A stretch of 64,000 nucleotides of DNA from Pseudomonas parasichuanensis (GCF_021601385.1 NZ_BQHO01000001.1:186001-250000), one strand, 5' to 3'. Shown: positions 1-11,633, counted from the first letter of the stretch. The notes: generated from the letters alone by a model not told the origin. Numbers and translations are program-made.

Positions 1-214
1 GCGCTTGCTCTGCCAGCACATCCGCCGGGGCTGCAGCCTGGCGGCGGTGCACGGCGTGGTCGGCAAGGCCGAAGCGTGGGTCGAACTGTTCGGCCCCCAG
101 GTCGGCAAGTTCGCTGGTATGGCCAGCTGCATGCAAACCGGCGGCAATCTGCTCGGCGAGTGCATGGGTGAGGGATGCGGGGTCGTGGTGACCAATGACG
201 ATCAGGGCATGCAT
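1..214 (-). CDS. Flavodoxin-fold NAD(P)H:quinone oxidoreductase (N-terminal part only)
   Basis: Only the first 71 codons are in the window; the gene continues past position 1. The visible protein begins MHALIVIGHHDPASLTHALA, a beta strand followed by a loop with H-H-D-P-x-S, as in the Flavodoxin_2 family of FMN-dependent quinone reductases and NAD(P)H oxidoreductases (MdaB/YwrO type). Members reduce quinones in the cytoplasm, often as a stress response. It is divergent from the TetR gene at 307, and the shared gap holds repeated operator-like sites, so control by that repressor is a reasonable inference. The start is the in-frame ATG at 214; the downstream ATG-like triplet at the same site is out of frame. 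Confidence 0.7.
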   Translation of the reverse strand, partial: MHALIVIGHHDPASLTHALAEQIAAGLHAAGHTSELADLGAEQFDPRFGLADHAVHRRQAAAPADVLAEQA

Positions 215-267
215 GGCAAGGGCTCCATCAGCGAGTGCAGGAAAACCGTGAGCGCTATATACTCGCG

Positions 268-304
268 GTAAGTTACCGTTGGTAAGTTACTTTTGGTAGG
301 TAAT
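268..304. promoter_or_regulatory. Tandem palindromic operator-like repeats between the quinone reductase and tetR
   Basis: Two exact copies of GGTAAGTTAC start at 267 and 281, and a third degenerate copy (GGTAGGTAAT) starts at 295. The core GTAAGTTAC is itself an odd palindrome (GTAA-N-TTAC). The 14-bp spacing puts the copies on nearly the same helix face. A plus-strand -10-like TATACT at 258-263 lies just upstream. This is the likely binding region of the TetR protein encoded at 307. Confidence 0.6.
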
Positions 305-306
305 CG

Positions 307-903
307 ATGTCAAGCGATGACAACACCGCCCCACGCAAACGCCTGTCCCGGGAGCAGCGCCGCCGTCAGCTGCTCGATGTGGCCTGGCAACTGGTGCGCG
401 AGGAGGGCACGGAAGGCCTGAGCCTGGGCCGGCTGGCCGAGCAGGCAGGGGTGACCAAACCCGTGGTGTACGACCACTTCGAAACCCGTTCCGGCTTGCT
501 GCTGGCGTTGTACCAGGAGTACGACGCCCGCCAGACCGCCATGCTCGACAATGCCTTGGCCGGCAGCGCTGCAGACCTGCCGGGCCGGGCGCAGGTAATC
601 GCCGACGCCTATGTGAATTGCGTGATCAGCCAAGGGCGGGAGATACCCGGGGTCAGTGCGGCGTTGGCCGGCTCACCGGAAATGGAGGCGCTCAAGCGTG
701 CCTACGAAGGGCCGTTTCTCGACAAATGCCGGCAGGCGCTGGCGCCGTTCACTGCCAGTGGCAATATCGATACGGCCGGCTTGCGGGCAGTGGTCGGGGC
801 TGCAGAGGCGCTGTCGCAGGCTGCGGCGATGGGGGAGCTCGCACCGCAAGTCGCCCGCGAGGAATTGCAGGCGACCATCGTTGCCATGGTCGAGCGGCGG
901 TGA
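307..903 (+). CDS. TetR/AcrR family transcriptional regulator
   Basis: A 198-residue protein of typical TetR length. Residues about 14-62 form the N-terminal helix-turn-helix domain, with the usual LGRLAEQAGVTKPVVYDHF segment covering the turn and recognition helix. The C-terminal half is a helical ligand-binding domain rich in Ala and Leu with no recognisable ligand signature. It sits divergent from a flavodoxin-type oxidoreductase, with GTAAGTTAC repeats in the 92-bp gap, so autoregulation and control of that neighbour are likely. The ATG at 307 closely follows the third repeat, meaning bound repressor would also block its own translation initiation region. The effector is unknown. Confidence 0.88.
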   Translation: MSSDDNTAPRKRLSREQRRRQLLDVAWQLVREEGTEGLSLGRLAEQAGVTKPVVYDHFETRSGLLLALYQEYDARQTAMLDNALAGSAADLPGRAQVIADAYVNCVISQGREIPGVSAALAGSPEMEALKRAYEGPFLDKCRQALAPFTASGNIDTAGLRAVVGAAEALSQAAAMGELAPQVAREELQATIVAMVERR

Positions 904-981
904 TCCTGCCCCGTGTGCAGAACCCCGGACTCAGACCCGGGTCATGCTAGAATCCGCCCCTTCGAATCTGGAGGTAGACGC

Positions 982-1551
982 GTGCGTAAACTGGCTGTGG
1001 TAATGGCGGTGTTGGCCCTGGCGGGCTGCAACAACGAGGTCGAAGGGGTGCACAACCAGGTGGCTGAACACCTGAAAAACCCCAAGACGGCCAAGTTCGC
1101 CAACGTGCGCTTCGATACCCAGGGCTCGATCTGCGGCCAGGTACGTGGCAAGGACGATGCCGGGCAGTACGAGGCTTACCGTAGCTATGTGGCGATCAAG
1201 CACGACGGCCAGTACCAGATCCTGATCGATGACAGCGGCAATAACCTGCGTATCCGTGAGATCTGCGGCGGCGCCGAATTGCAGCGCCGCGCCGATGCCC
1301 TGGCCGACCAGCCGGCCCCGGAAGGCTGGGATGTGGAAGTGATCCAGGGCCCGAACATGGGCGCCTTGACCGACATGACCGCGCGCCTGATCGAGAAGGG
1401 CATCCCGTCCTGGGTCGAATACCGCGAGGGCAAGCCGGTGGTGCTGATCGGGCCTTACCCGAGCAAGGCCGAGGCGGATGCGCGCAAGGCGGAAGTCATG
1501 GCCAAGCTGGGCACCGACTCGATTGTCATCCAGCACGGCGTCGCGCGCTGA
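982..1551 (+). CDS. SPOR-domain lipoprotein
   Basis: Starts at a GTG at 982 preceded by GGAGG; upstream in-frame codons lack a ribosome site. The 189-residue product begins with a lipoprotein signal peptide ending in the lipobox LALAGC, so it should be lipidated at Cys-20 or so. The C-terminal about 75 residues (from WDVEVIQGPNMGAL to the end) have the SPOR fold pattern with the repeat-like YPSKAEADARKAEV helix. SPOR domains bind denuded peptidoglycan glycan at septa, so an envelope or division-associated role is inferred. The middle region is unassigned. It stands alone between tetR and the HD gene, both on the same strand. Confidence 0.8.
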   Translation: MRKLAVVMAVLALAGCNNEVEGVHNQVAEHLKNPKTAKFANVRFDTQGSICGQVRGKDDAGQYEAYRSYVAIKHDGQYQILIDDSGNNLRIREICGGAELQRRADALADQPAPEGWDVEVIQGPNMGALTDMTARLIEKGIPSWVEYREGKPVVLIGPYPSKAEADARKAEVMAKLGTDSIVIQHGVAR

Positions 1552-1666
1552 CAGGGCCGTCAAGATTTCGTCATGTCGCGGGTGGCTTACCCTTGGCAGG
1601 GCCTTGATGTCGAAGGACATTTTTACCGGCTATGCTGAAGGGGCGAACGCTGAGCAGGAGAGCCAC

Positions 1667-2092
1667 ATGGCAACGCTGGAACGTGCCATCGCGCTGGCCA
1701 CCAAGGCACATGAAGGGCAGTGCGACAAGGGTGGGGCGGCCTATATCCTCCACCCGCTGCGGGTGATGGCGCGGGTGACCACGCCCGAACAGCGGATCGT
1801 CGCAGTGCTGCACGATGTGCTGGAAGACACCCCGTTCACCCTCTCCGACCTTGCCCGCGAAGGCTTCCCGCTGAAGATCCTCGCTGCGCTGCTGGCCCTG
1901 AGCCGGCGCGAAGGTGAAAGCTACCAGGCCTTCGTCATCCGCCTGGGCGTCGACCCGCTGGCCCGTGAAGTGAAGCTGGCGGACCTGGCCGACAACAGCG
2001 ACCTGTCGCGCATCGCCCGTCCGGGCCCGGCAGACCTCGCCCGCCTGGCCCGCTATCAGCAGGCCAGCGCCTACCTGCAAGCGCTCGGTTGA
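1667..2092 (+). CDS. Single-domain HD hydrolase resembling (p)ppGpp hydrolases
   Basis: The 141-residue product has the metal-binding HD pattern of the RelA/SpoT hydrolase domain: ILHPLRV at about 27-33, LHDVLEDT at 48-55 (His-49, Asp-50, Glu-53, Asp-54), and VKLADLADN at 102-110. It has no synthetase, TGS or ACT domain. Stand-alone proteins of this shape include the small alarmone hydrolases (Mesh1-like), which remove pyrophosphate from ppGpp; substrate here is inferred from motif only. I chose the ATG at 1667 because GGAG lies 7 bases upstream; an in-frame ATG at 1607 would add 20 residues. Convergent with endA, 6 bp apart. Confidence 0.78.
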   Translation: MATLERAIALATKAHEGQCDKGGAAYILHPLRVMARVTTPEQRIVAVLHDVLEDTPFTLSDLAREGFPLKILAALLALSRREGESYQAFVIRLGVDPLAREVKLADLADNSDLSRIARPGPADLARLARYQQASAYLQALG

Positions 2093-2098
2093 GCGCCG

Positions 2099-2791
2099 TC
2101 AGCCACAGGCCTTGAGGTTGACCGGCCCGACGAACGCGTTGCCGTGGCCCATCACGCACGCGACCCGCTGGTTGCGCTGCAGTTCCCAGGCTTGCGGCGG
2201 GTAGGTCTTGTTCCACGCCTCGAACAATTGGCGGTCCTGTTTCGACAGGCGCAGGTCGTACTGCTGGCTCATATAGAAGTAGGTGCGCGCGATCATCCCG
2301 CGGATCGACGGGCGCGGCATGACTTTTTTCGCCTTGAAATCGACCTGGGTCAGGCAGCTGCCGTACTGGCCCTGCTGCACCGGCAGCCAGCCGAAGCTGT
2401 AGTTGCTGCGGTCGCCGTTCACTTCACCAATGCTCGGCACCAGGTTGTGCAGGTCGGCTTCGGCGCGCTGATAGGTTGCATCGTTGCGCGCGCAGTTCTT
2501 GCGCCCGCCACTCTGCCAGCACTGGCGCTGGTGGCCGATCTGCCAGGCCGGGACGATATGCTCCCATTCGATGCGCGCGGCGCGTTGGGCGTTCTTGCGC
2601 GGCGCGTAGCCGCACGACGCCAGGTCGACCTTGTTGCCGTTGTATTTGCAGCCGCAGTAGAACTCGGTGGATTGCGGTGCATACAGGCGCCAGGCGACCT
2701 GCTTGGCTTCCTGGAAGGTGCGCGGGGCGTCGGCATGGGCAAGCGGGGTACTCAGCAGCAGGCAGCTGGCCGCGAGAAGCAGAACTCTCAT
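2099..2791 (-). CDS. endA: Periplasmic endonuclease I
   Basis: The 230-residue protein has a Sec signal peptide (residues 1-20, ending in Ala-His-Ala). The mature part matches the EndA family: RIEWEHIVPAW carries the catalytic His, and DLHNLVPSIGEVNGDRSNY gives the metal-binding Asn/Asp segment. Many cysteines (CGCKY, SCGYAP, RQCW, KNCARND, SCLTQ, ACVMG) fit a disulfide-stabilised periplasmic nuclease. It degrades double-stranded DNA non-specifically. Six bases separate it from the small SOS-type gene upstream at 2798-3040, so the two are probably cotranscribed from the LexA-box promoter, which would make endA damage-inducible; that is inference. Confidence 0.93.
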   Translation of the reverse strand: MRVLLLAASCLLLSTPLAHADAPRTFQEAKQVAWRLYAPQSTEFYCGCKYNGNKVDLASCGYAPRKNAQRAARIEWEHIVPAWQIGHQRQCWQSGGRKNCARNDATYQRAEADLHNLVPSIGEVNGDRSNYSFGWLPVQQGQYGSCLTQVDFKAKKVMPRPSIRGMIARTYFYMSQQYDLRLSKQDRQLFEAWNKTYPPQAWELQRNQRVACVMGHGNAFVGPVNLKACG

Positions 2792-2797
2792 GGGCAG

Positions 2798-3040
2798 TCA
2801 GTCTTCCTTCGGTACTGTCCAGAAGATCTGCACGCCACCGTCATCGCGGTGGGCGAGGGTGACGTTGTCGTTTTCGGCGATCTCTTCGAGCAGGGTGTCC
2901 CAGTCTTCGGGCGTTTCCTGTTCGAGGCGGAAGATCAAGGCGGCGCGGCTGCGCTGGGCGATGGGGCTGTTGATGATCTTCTGGATGCGCTGACCCAGTT
3001 GTTCATAACTGCTTGGCGTTGCTGCAGAGGTGCTGGCCAC
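2798..3040 (-). CDS. Small DUF1654-type protein behind an SOS box
   Basis: An 80-residue acidic protein with the core SYEQLGQRIQKIINSPIAQR and a C-terminal segment VQIFWTVPKED, which I recognise as the Pseudomonas DUF1654 family (function not known to me). An in-frame ATG at 3070 exists, but it lies inside the LexA box; the GTG at 3040 has AAGGA eight bases upstream and leaves the LexA box in the 5' leader where an operator belongs, so I take the GTG. DUF1654 genes have, as I recall, been reported among LexA-controlled genes of pseudomonads. Six bases upstream of endA on the same strand. Confidence 0.75.
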   Translation of the reverse strand: MASTSAATPSSYEQLGQRIQKIINSPIAQRSRAALIFRLEQETPEDWDTLLEEIAENDNVTLAHRDDGGVQIFWTVPKED

Positions 3041-3058
3041 GGGGCGTTCCTTGTTGTG

Positions 3059-3074
3059 CTGTATGTGCATACAG
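3059..3074. promoter_or_regulatory. LexA (SOS) box
   Basis: CTGTATGTGCATACAG is a perfect match to the CTGT-N8-ACAG LexA operator, and the flanks (TG before, TA after) extend the resemblance to the enterobacterial consensus. It is 18 bp upstream of the GTG start of the DUF1654 gene on the minus strand, with a -10-like AATACT just upstream of it, so bound LexA would cover the transcription start. Confidence 0.85.
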
Positions 3075-3169
3075 TATTTCACTGTAGGCCGTTTCGCAAC
3101 AACTGGCAGGAAGAAACCGTGTAGGTGGTGTTGGGGCCGCGAGGCGGCCCCAGGCATTACTCAGGTGAT

Positions 3170-3595
3170 TCAGCGCGAATCACGCACCATGTCGACGTGC
3201 GGGATACCAGCCTCGAGGAATTCCTCGCTGACCACGCGGAACCCCAGGCGCTCGTAGAACGGGGTGGCGTGCACCTGGGCGCTGAGCATCTGTTGCTTGA
3301 GGTCGCGGTTCTGCGCCTCGCTGATGACCGCATGCATCAGCGCATCGCCCACGTGCAGGCCGCGCCAGTCCTTGAGCACCGACACCCGGCCGATGGTGCC
3401 GTCAGGCAGCAGGCGGGCGGTACCGATCGGGTAGTCGCCTTCCATGGCCAGGAAATGCACGGCCGTAGGGTCTTCGGCGTCGAACTCGAGCTCTGGCGGC
3501 ACGTGCTGTTCAGCCACGAACACGGCGCTGCGGATGCGGTGGATGTCGGCGTTGTCTTTGTGCCAGTCGGCCAGGCGAACGCTGATCTTATTCAT
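3170..3595 (-). CDS. GNAT family N-acetyltransferase
   Basis: A 141-residue single-domain GNAT protein. The segment DGTIGRVSVLKDWRGLHVGD carries the acetyl-CoA pyrophosphate-binding loop (R-x-x-G-x-G/A pattern: WRGLHVGDALM), and YERLGFRVVSEEFLEAGIPH is the usual C-terminal strand. The opening with AVFVAEQHVPPELEFD resembles the ElaA/YjcF branch; the substrate is unknown. Its start overlaps the end of roxA by 8 bases, so the two are translationally coupled in a roxA-GNAT operon. Confidence 0.85.
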   Translation of the reverse strand: MNKISVRLADWHKDNADIHRIRSAVFVAEQHVPPELEFDAEDPTAVHFLAMEGDYPIGTARLLPDGTIGRVSVLKDWRGLHVGDALMHAVISEAQNRDLKQQMLSAQVHATPFYERLGFRVVSEEFLEAGIPHVDMVRDSR

Positions 3596-4754
3596 CGGCG
3601 AACCCCAGGCTGCCTTGCATGACCAGTTGCTGAATCAGCATCAGGCCGTCTTCGTCCTGCAGCCACTGGCCAAGGTTGTCGATGTGCAGGGCATCGGCGG
3701 CGCACACCAGCTTGAGCAGTTCGCGCAGCTTGGCCGGCAGCGGGCAGCTGCGGCCGCTGGCGAACAGCATCAGGTCGTCGTTGAGCTCGGACCAGGCCAT
3801 GCGTGCGCTTGGGTTGCGGATCAGCACGGCGCCTTGTTCGAGGTAGTTGACCAGGTCCTCTTCGCTCAGCTCTTCACCGGCAACCTGCTCTGGGTAGCGT
3901 GGCTCGGTCATGAACTGGCCGAACCAGGTCAGCAGCAGGTCCTTGTCGGACATGTGCTTGTCGATCAGGGCCTTGAGGCGGTCGAGGGCGTCGTGCTGGA
4001 TCTCGTGCGGGTCGCTGACCGGCTGGGCGTCGGCATCGCTGTAACGCTCTTCTTCGGGCAGGAACTGGCCGAGGAAGTCGGTGAAGTGGGTCAGCACTTC
4101 GGCGGCGCTCGGTGCGCGGAAGCCCACCGAGTAGGTCAGGCACTCGTCTTCGGCCACGCCGTAGTGGGCCAGGCGCGGAGGCAGGTAGAGCATGTCGCCG
4201 GGCTCCAGGGTCCACTCGTCACTCTGTTCGAAGTCAGCGAGAATGCGCAGGTCGGCGTGGTCGATCAACGGGCTGTCGCTGTTGCACATCTGGCCGACTT
4301 TCCAGTTGCGCTTGCCGTCGCCTTGCAGCAGGAACACGTCGTAGTTGTCGAAGTGCGGGCCGACGCTGCCACCAGGGGCGGCGTAGCTGATCATCACGTC
4401 ATCGATACGCCAGCTAGGCAGGAAGCGGAAGTTTTCCAGCAGCTCGGCCACTTCCGGCACGAACTGGTCCACGGCCTGGACCAGCAGGGTCCAGTCGCGC
4501 TCGGGCAGGTCGCTGAAGGCGTCTTCGGCGAACGGGCCGCGGCGCAGCTCCCATGGGCGCTCGCCGTGCTCGAGCACCAGGCGCGACTCGACTTCTTCTT
4601 CCAGGGCCAGGCCGGCCAGTTCGTCGGCGTCGATGGGGCTGATGAAGTCGGGGAAGGCCTGACGCACCAGCAGCGGCTTCTTCTGCCAGTAGTCGCGCAG
4701 GAATTCACGGGCCGTGAGGCCGCCCAGCAGTTGCAGTGGAGTATCAGAATTCAT
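3588..4754 (-). CDS. roxA: Ribosomal protein uL16 arginine 3-hydroxylase (cupin oxygenase)
   Basis: A 388-residue JmjC-type 2-oxoglutarate/Fe(II) oxygenase. The iron triad is visible as His-134 and Asp-136 in GPHFDNYDVF and His-197 in PRLAHYGV, matching the E. coli YcfD/RoxA pattern; GDMLYLPP precedes the last His. The C-terminal third is the winged-helix dimerisation region. RoxA hydroxylates an arginine of ribosomal protein uL16. I start at the ATG at 4754, with AGG seven bases upstream, rather than the earlier in-frame ATG at 4778. It overlaps the downstream acetyltransferase by 8 bases and follows purB by 81 bases containing the purB terminator. Confidence 0.93.
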   Translation of the reverse strand: MNSDTPLQLLGGLTAREFLRDYWQKKPLLVRQAFPDFISPIDADELAGLALEEEVESRLVLEHGERPWELRRGPFAEDAFSDLPERDWTLLVQAVDQFVPEVAELLENFRFLPSWRIDDVMISYAAPGGSVGPHFDNYDVFLLQGDGKRNWKVGQMCNSDSPLIDHADLRILADFEQSDEWTLEPGDMLYLPPRLAHYGVAEDECLTYSVGFRAPSAAEVLTHFTDFLGQFLPEEERYSDADAQPVSDPHEIQHDALDRLKALIDKHMSDKDLLLTWFGQFMTEPRYPEQVAGEELSEEDLVNYLEQGAVLIRNPSARMAWSELNDDLMLFASGRSCPLPAKLRELLKLVCAADALHIDNLGQWLQDEDGLMLIQQLVMQGSLGFADE

Positions 4755-4797
4755 GTTCAACCTATTGATAAAACGCAATTTTTGTACCGGAATAAAA

Positions 4798-4818
4798 ACG
4801 CCCGGCCAGGCCGGGCGT
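4798..4818 (-). terminator. Rho-independent terminator of purB
   Basis: ACGCCCGGCC / GGCCGGGCGT form a 10-bp stem with a one-base centre; read on the minus strand it is followed by TTTTTATT. It lies 18 bases past the purB stop codon. Confidence 0.85.
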
Positions 4819-4835
4819 TGTACGCGACGGTCAGC

Positions 4836-6245
<1,410 letters not shown>

Positions 6246-6316
6246 TCATACATGAAAAATGCGCCGGGGTCGGGTGGCTGACCAAAGGTCGGGCCATTTC
6301 GAATCGGGTGTAAGAC

Positions 6317-6420
6317 CCTGTGGGAGCGGGCTTGCCCGCGAACACCGGCGTAGCCGGTGCCATCCACCGATTCGCCTGCTTCGCGGGCAAGTCGCAGCGG
6401 CGTACCGCCGCTCCCACAGG
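6317..6420. repeat. REP-type inverted repeat
   Basis: CCTGTGGGAGCGGGCTTGCC opens the element and its inverse (CCGCTCCCACAGG) closes it, about 100 bp in all, with an internal CACCGGCG/CGCCGGTG-like stem. It belongs to the GTGGGAGCGGG REP family seen again at 8702 and 18132. It lies between hflD and purB. Confidence 0.8.
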
Positions 6421-6427
6421 TTCTACG

Positions 6428-7054
6428 TCAATCGTTGGTGCGCATCATGCCGTACAGCTCGTTGAGCAACTTGCGCCGGCTGAACACCAGCTGCCAGCGG
6501 TGCCCGCCCAGCTGGCGCCACAGGCGCGCGGCGCGGATGCCGGCCAGCAGCAGGGCGCGAATCTTCGAGGCGTTGTTGGCTTGCTGCAGGAAACGCATGT
6601 CGCCGTGCACCTGGATGCGCTGGCGCAGGGTGCTCAGGGTGTCCTGGTACAAGGCTCCACTGGAAGCGATGACGTTATCGTGAACCAGGCCGAAATGCTC
6701 GGCCTGGGACTGGATCTGCGGCAGGCGGTTGCCGATGGTGTCGAGCAGGTCGCCACGCTTGGCCAGTTGGCGCTCAAGGCCCAGCATGGACAGCGCATAG
6801 CGCAGCGGTTCGCGTTGCAGGCTGCTGGGGTCGCGCTCCAGGGCGCCGACCAGCGCACGGTAGCCGTCGCGCAGGTTGAGGTCGTCGCCGCCGAACACTT
6901 CCAGGGTGTCCTTGGGGTCGCGCACCAGCAGGCTGCCGAGCATGCAGCCCAGCGTGGCTTCGCTGGCCTGGCCGGTGCGGGCGATGCGGTCCACCAGCAC
7001 GGCAGCCTGGAACACGCCACCCAGGGCGATCAATTGCTCCTGCAGGTTGCTCAT
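6428..7054 (-). CDS. hflD: HflD-type lysogenization regulator homologue
   Basis: A 208-residue all-helical protein beginning [21 protein letters not shown], typical of HflD. In E. coli HflD influences phage lambda CII and is membrane-peripheral; in other bacteria its role is unclear. Its position immediately after mnmA is conserved across gammaproteobacteria. The start ATG overlaps the mnmA stop (ATGA, 7051-7054), showing translational coupling; longer in-frame starts inside mnmA are unlikely. Confidence 0.9.
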   Translation of the reverse strand: MSNLQEQLIALGGVFQAAVLVDRIARTGQASEATLGCMLGSLLVRDPKDTLEVFGGDDLNLRDGYRALVGALERDPSSLQREPLRYALSMLGLERQLAKRGDLLDTIGNRLPQIQSQAEHFGLVHDNVIASSGALYQDTLSTLRQRIQVHGDMRFLQQANNASKIRALLLAGIRAARLWRQLGGHRWQLVFSRRKLLNELYGMMRTND

Positions 7055-8175
7055 GCGCGCGGGCTCCACGGCTCGGCGACTTCGATCACGCCGCCGCCCA
7101 GGCACACTTCACCGTCGTAGAACACCACCGACTGGCCAGGGGTGACGGCGCGTTGTGGCTCGTCGAATACGGCGCGGTAGCCGCTTTCGGTCTGTTCGAG
7201 GGTGCACTGCTGATCACCCTGACGGTAGCGCACCTTGGCGGTGAGGCGGCGCGGGCTGCTCAGGTCGATGGGGTTGACCCAGAAGATGTCCGAGGCCAGC
7301 AGGGCGCGGGAGAACAGCCAGGGGTGTTCGTTACCCTGGCCGACCACCAGCACGTTGCGGGCCAGGTCCTTGTGCAGCACGTACCACGGCTCGTCGCTGG
7401 CATCCTTGAGGCCGCCGATGCCCAGGCCCTGGCGCTGGCCGATGGTGTGGTACATCAGGCCGTGGTGGCGGCCGATCACTTCGCCGTCGGTGGTCTGGAT
7501 TTCACCGGGTTGCGCCGGCAGGTACTGCTTGAGGAAATCGCTGAAGCGGCGTTCGCCGATGAAGCAGATACCGGTGGAGTCTTTCTTCTTGGCGGTGGCC
7601 AGGCCGTGTTTCTCGGCGATGGCGCGCACTTCGGGCTTTTCCAGTTCGCCGACCGGGAACAGGGTGCGGGCGATTTCTGTGCCGCCGACGGCGTGCAGGA
7701 AATAGCTCTGGTCCTTGTTCGGGTCCAGGCCCTTGAGCAGCTCGGTCAGCTCGCCGGTATCGCGGCGGCGCACGTAGTGGCCGGTGGCAATCAGGTCGGC
7801 ACCCAACGACAGGGCGTAGTCGAGGAACGCCTTGAACTTGATTTCGCGGTTGCAGAGGATGTCCGGGTTGGGCGTGCGGCCGGCCTTGTATTCTTCGAGG
7901 AAGTGCTCGAACACGTGGTCCCAGTACTCGGCGGCGAAGTTGGCGGTGTGCAGCTTGATGCCGATGCGGTCGCACACGGCCTGGGCGTCGGCAAGGTCTT
8001 CGCGGGCGGTGCAGTATTCGGTGCCGTCGTCCTCTTCCCAGTTCTTCATGAACAGACCTTCCACCTGGTAGCCCTGTTCGATGAGCAGGAGGGCGGAGAC
8101 GGAAGAGTCCACGCCGCCGGACATGCCGACGATGACGCGGGTCTTGGCGGGGTCTTTGAGTGCTGGGCTGGTCAT
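7051..8175 (-). CDS. mnmA: tRNA-specific 2-thiouridylase
   Basis: The 374-residue enzyme has the PP-loop GMSGGVDSS (residues 18-25) that binds ATP, the catalytic Cys-108 in [10 protein letters not shown] and Cys-204 in [10 protein letters not shown], and the insertion [10 protein letters not shown]. It adds sulfur to position 2 of wobble uridine in tRNA Lys, Glu and Gln, receiving sulfur from the Tus relay. The tusDCBE genes lie in this same window near 28-29.5 kb. It is coupled to hflD by an ATGA overlap. Confidence 0.97.
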   Translation of the reverse strand: MTSPALKDPAKTRVIVGMSGGVDSSVSALLLIEQGYQVEGLFMKNWEEDDGTEYCTAREDLADAQAVCDRIGIKLHTANFAAEYWDHVFEHFLEEYKAGRTPNPDILCNREIKFKAFLDYALSLGADLIATGHYVRRRDTGELTELLKGLDPNKDQSYFLHAVGGTEIARTLFPVGELEKPEVRAIAEKHGLATAKKKDSTGICFIGERRFSDFLKQYLPAQPGEIQTTDGEVIGRHHGLMYHTIGQRQGLGIGGLKDASDEPWYVLHKDLARNVLVVGQGNEHPWLFSRALLASDIFWVNPIDLSSPRRLTAKVRYRQGDQQCTLEQTESGYRAVFDEPQRAVTPGQSVVFYDGEVCLGGGVIEVAEPWSPRA

Positions 8176-8233
8176 GGCTACCGGTGTGTATCAGGGGGAA
8201 AAGCGCGGATTCTATCAAACCCGCGGCGTGGCG

Positions 8234-8674
8234 TCAGTCGCGCAGCAGTTCGAGGCTGTGCAGCGGGCCTTTGAGGTAATCGTCGAGGCAGCGGGGCACC
8301 AGCTCGCTGCGCCAGCGCGAGGGCTCGGCCAGCAGCTCGTCGCGGGTCAGCCAGACGGCGCGGACGATGTCGCTGTCCAGGGCCAGGCCCGGGTGGTGGC
8401 GTACGGGGCGGGCGGCGAAGCAGATGCGCTGGTAGGTAACGCCGTTGCTTGGCGCGGTATAGAGGTAGATGCCGACCACGCCGGTGAGTTCGACTTCCCA
8501 GGCGGTTTCCTCGAGGGTTTCGCGCAGGGCGGCCTGGGGCAGGGTTTCGTTTGGTTCCAGGTGGCCGGCGGGTTGGTTGAAGACGTGCCGGCCGGCCTTG
8601 AACTCTTCGACGAAGAGGAATTTGCCGTCCTGTTCGACGATGGTGGCGACGGTGATGTGGGCTTGCCAGGTCAT
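8234..8674 (-). CDS. Nudix hydrolase, NudJ-like
   Basis: A 146-residue protein with a Nudix box from Gly-37 to Val-61: G-x5-E-x7-RE-x2-EE, containing RETLEETAWEV; the usual Gly near its end is Ala-58. The N-terminal MTWQAHITVATIVEQDGKFL and the position upstream of mnmA match NudJ (YmfB), which hydrolyses thiamine pyrophosphate and nucleoside di/triphosphates to monophosphates. Fifty-eight bases separate it from mnmA, probably one operon with mnmA and hflD. Confidence 0.85.
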   Translation of the reverse strand: MTWQAHITVATIVEQDGKFLFVEEFKAGRHVFNQPAGHLEPNETLPQAALRETLEETAWEVELTGVVGIYLYTAPSNGVTYQRICFAARPVRHHPGLALDSDIVRAVWLTRDELLAEPSRWRSELVPRCLDDYLKGPLHSLELLRD

Positions 8675-8701
8675 GCACTACTCCTTGAGGGCTGACGCGT
8701 A

Positions 8702-8779
8702 CCCTGTGGGAGCGGGTTTACCCGCGAATGCGATGGTGAATGCAATGACGCATTCGCGGGTAAACCCGCTCCCACAGGG
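8702..8779. repeat. REP pair forming a perfect 31-bp inverted repeat
   Basis: The arms at 8702-8732 and 8749-8779 are exact reverse complements (CCCTGTGGGAGCGGGTTTAC to GCGAATGCG), with a 16-bp spacer. It is a textbook REP pair (BIME-like) between the Nudix gene and the idh terminator. Confidence 0.85.
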
Positions 8780-8813
8780 CCCGCGTAGGCCGCTGGAAAT
8801 CATTGATCCAGAA

Positions 8814-8848
8814 AGCACAAACCCCGGTGCGTGGCCGGGGTTTGTGCT
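8814..8848 (-). terminator. Terminator-like hairpin after monomeric idh
   Basis: AGCACAAACCCCGG and CCGGGGTTTGTGCT pair over 14 bp with a 7-base loop, 17 bases past the idh stop. It lacks a long T tract but is well placed to end idh transcription. Confidence 0.65.
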
Positions 8849-8865
8849 GTTACGTCAAGCGAACC

Positions 8866-11211
<2,346 letters not shown>

Positions 11212-11434
11212 TCAGTCGAGCGTCAAGTGCTGGGGTGCGGTAACAACCCAGGCTTCGTGGCCATTCATGGCCAAGGGCGGTCCGCATTTTCCTGGGATTC
11301 GCCCCGATGACCCTGCGGTCGCGGCGCAGTATATCAAACCCTTTGGTCGATTCAGCAAGGTCAAGTGCGATCGCGCCATTTATAAGACCAAAGACGTAGG
11401 GGCAATGTGGCGCGATGTCGCAGAGGGGCAGCGG

Positions 11435-11563
11435 TAAGCTTCAAGCTTCGAGCGGCAAGGAATATGGGCTGTGGGCCCATCGATCCAGCGAGTTTCTGAT
11501 GAGTGCAGTCGCTGGAAATGCTTGCGAGCCGCTTGCCACTTGCCACTTGAAGCTTGCAGCTCG
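11435..11563. repeat. Imperfect inverted repeat of the AAGCTTCAAGCT type in the 542-bp idh-icd gap
   Basis: The gap 11092-11633 between the two isocitrate dehydrogenase genes has no credible gene. It must hold both promoters. From 11435 runs TAAGCTTCAAGCTTCGAGCG and GCAAG, and from 11531 its approximate inverse (GCTTGCCACTTGCCACTTGA then AGCTTGCAGCTCG), a dispersed repeat style common in Pseudomonas intergenic DNA. Rest of the gap: no motif I can name. Confidence 0.55.
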
Positions 11564-11633
11564 GAAAAGCTGGTTTAGGCTCAGTGCATCGCACGTTTTT
11601 CAATCACACCAGCGAAAAGCGGAGTAGTGCAGC

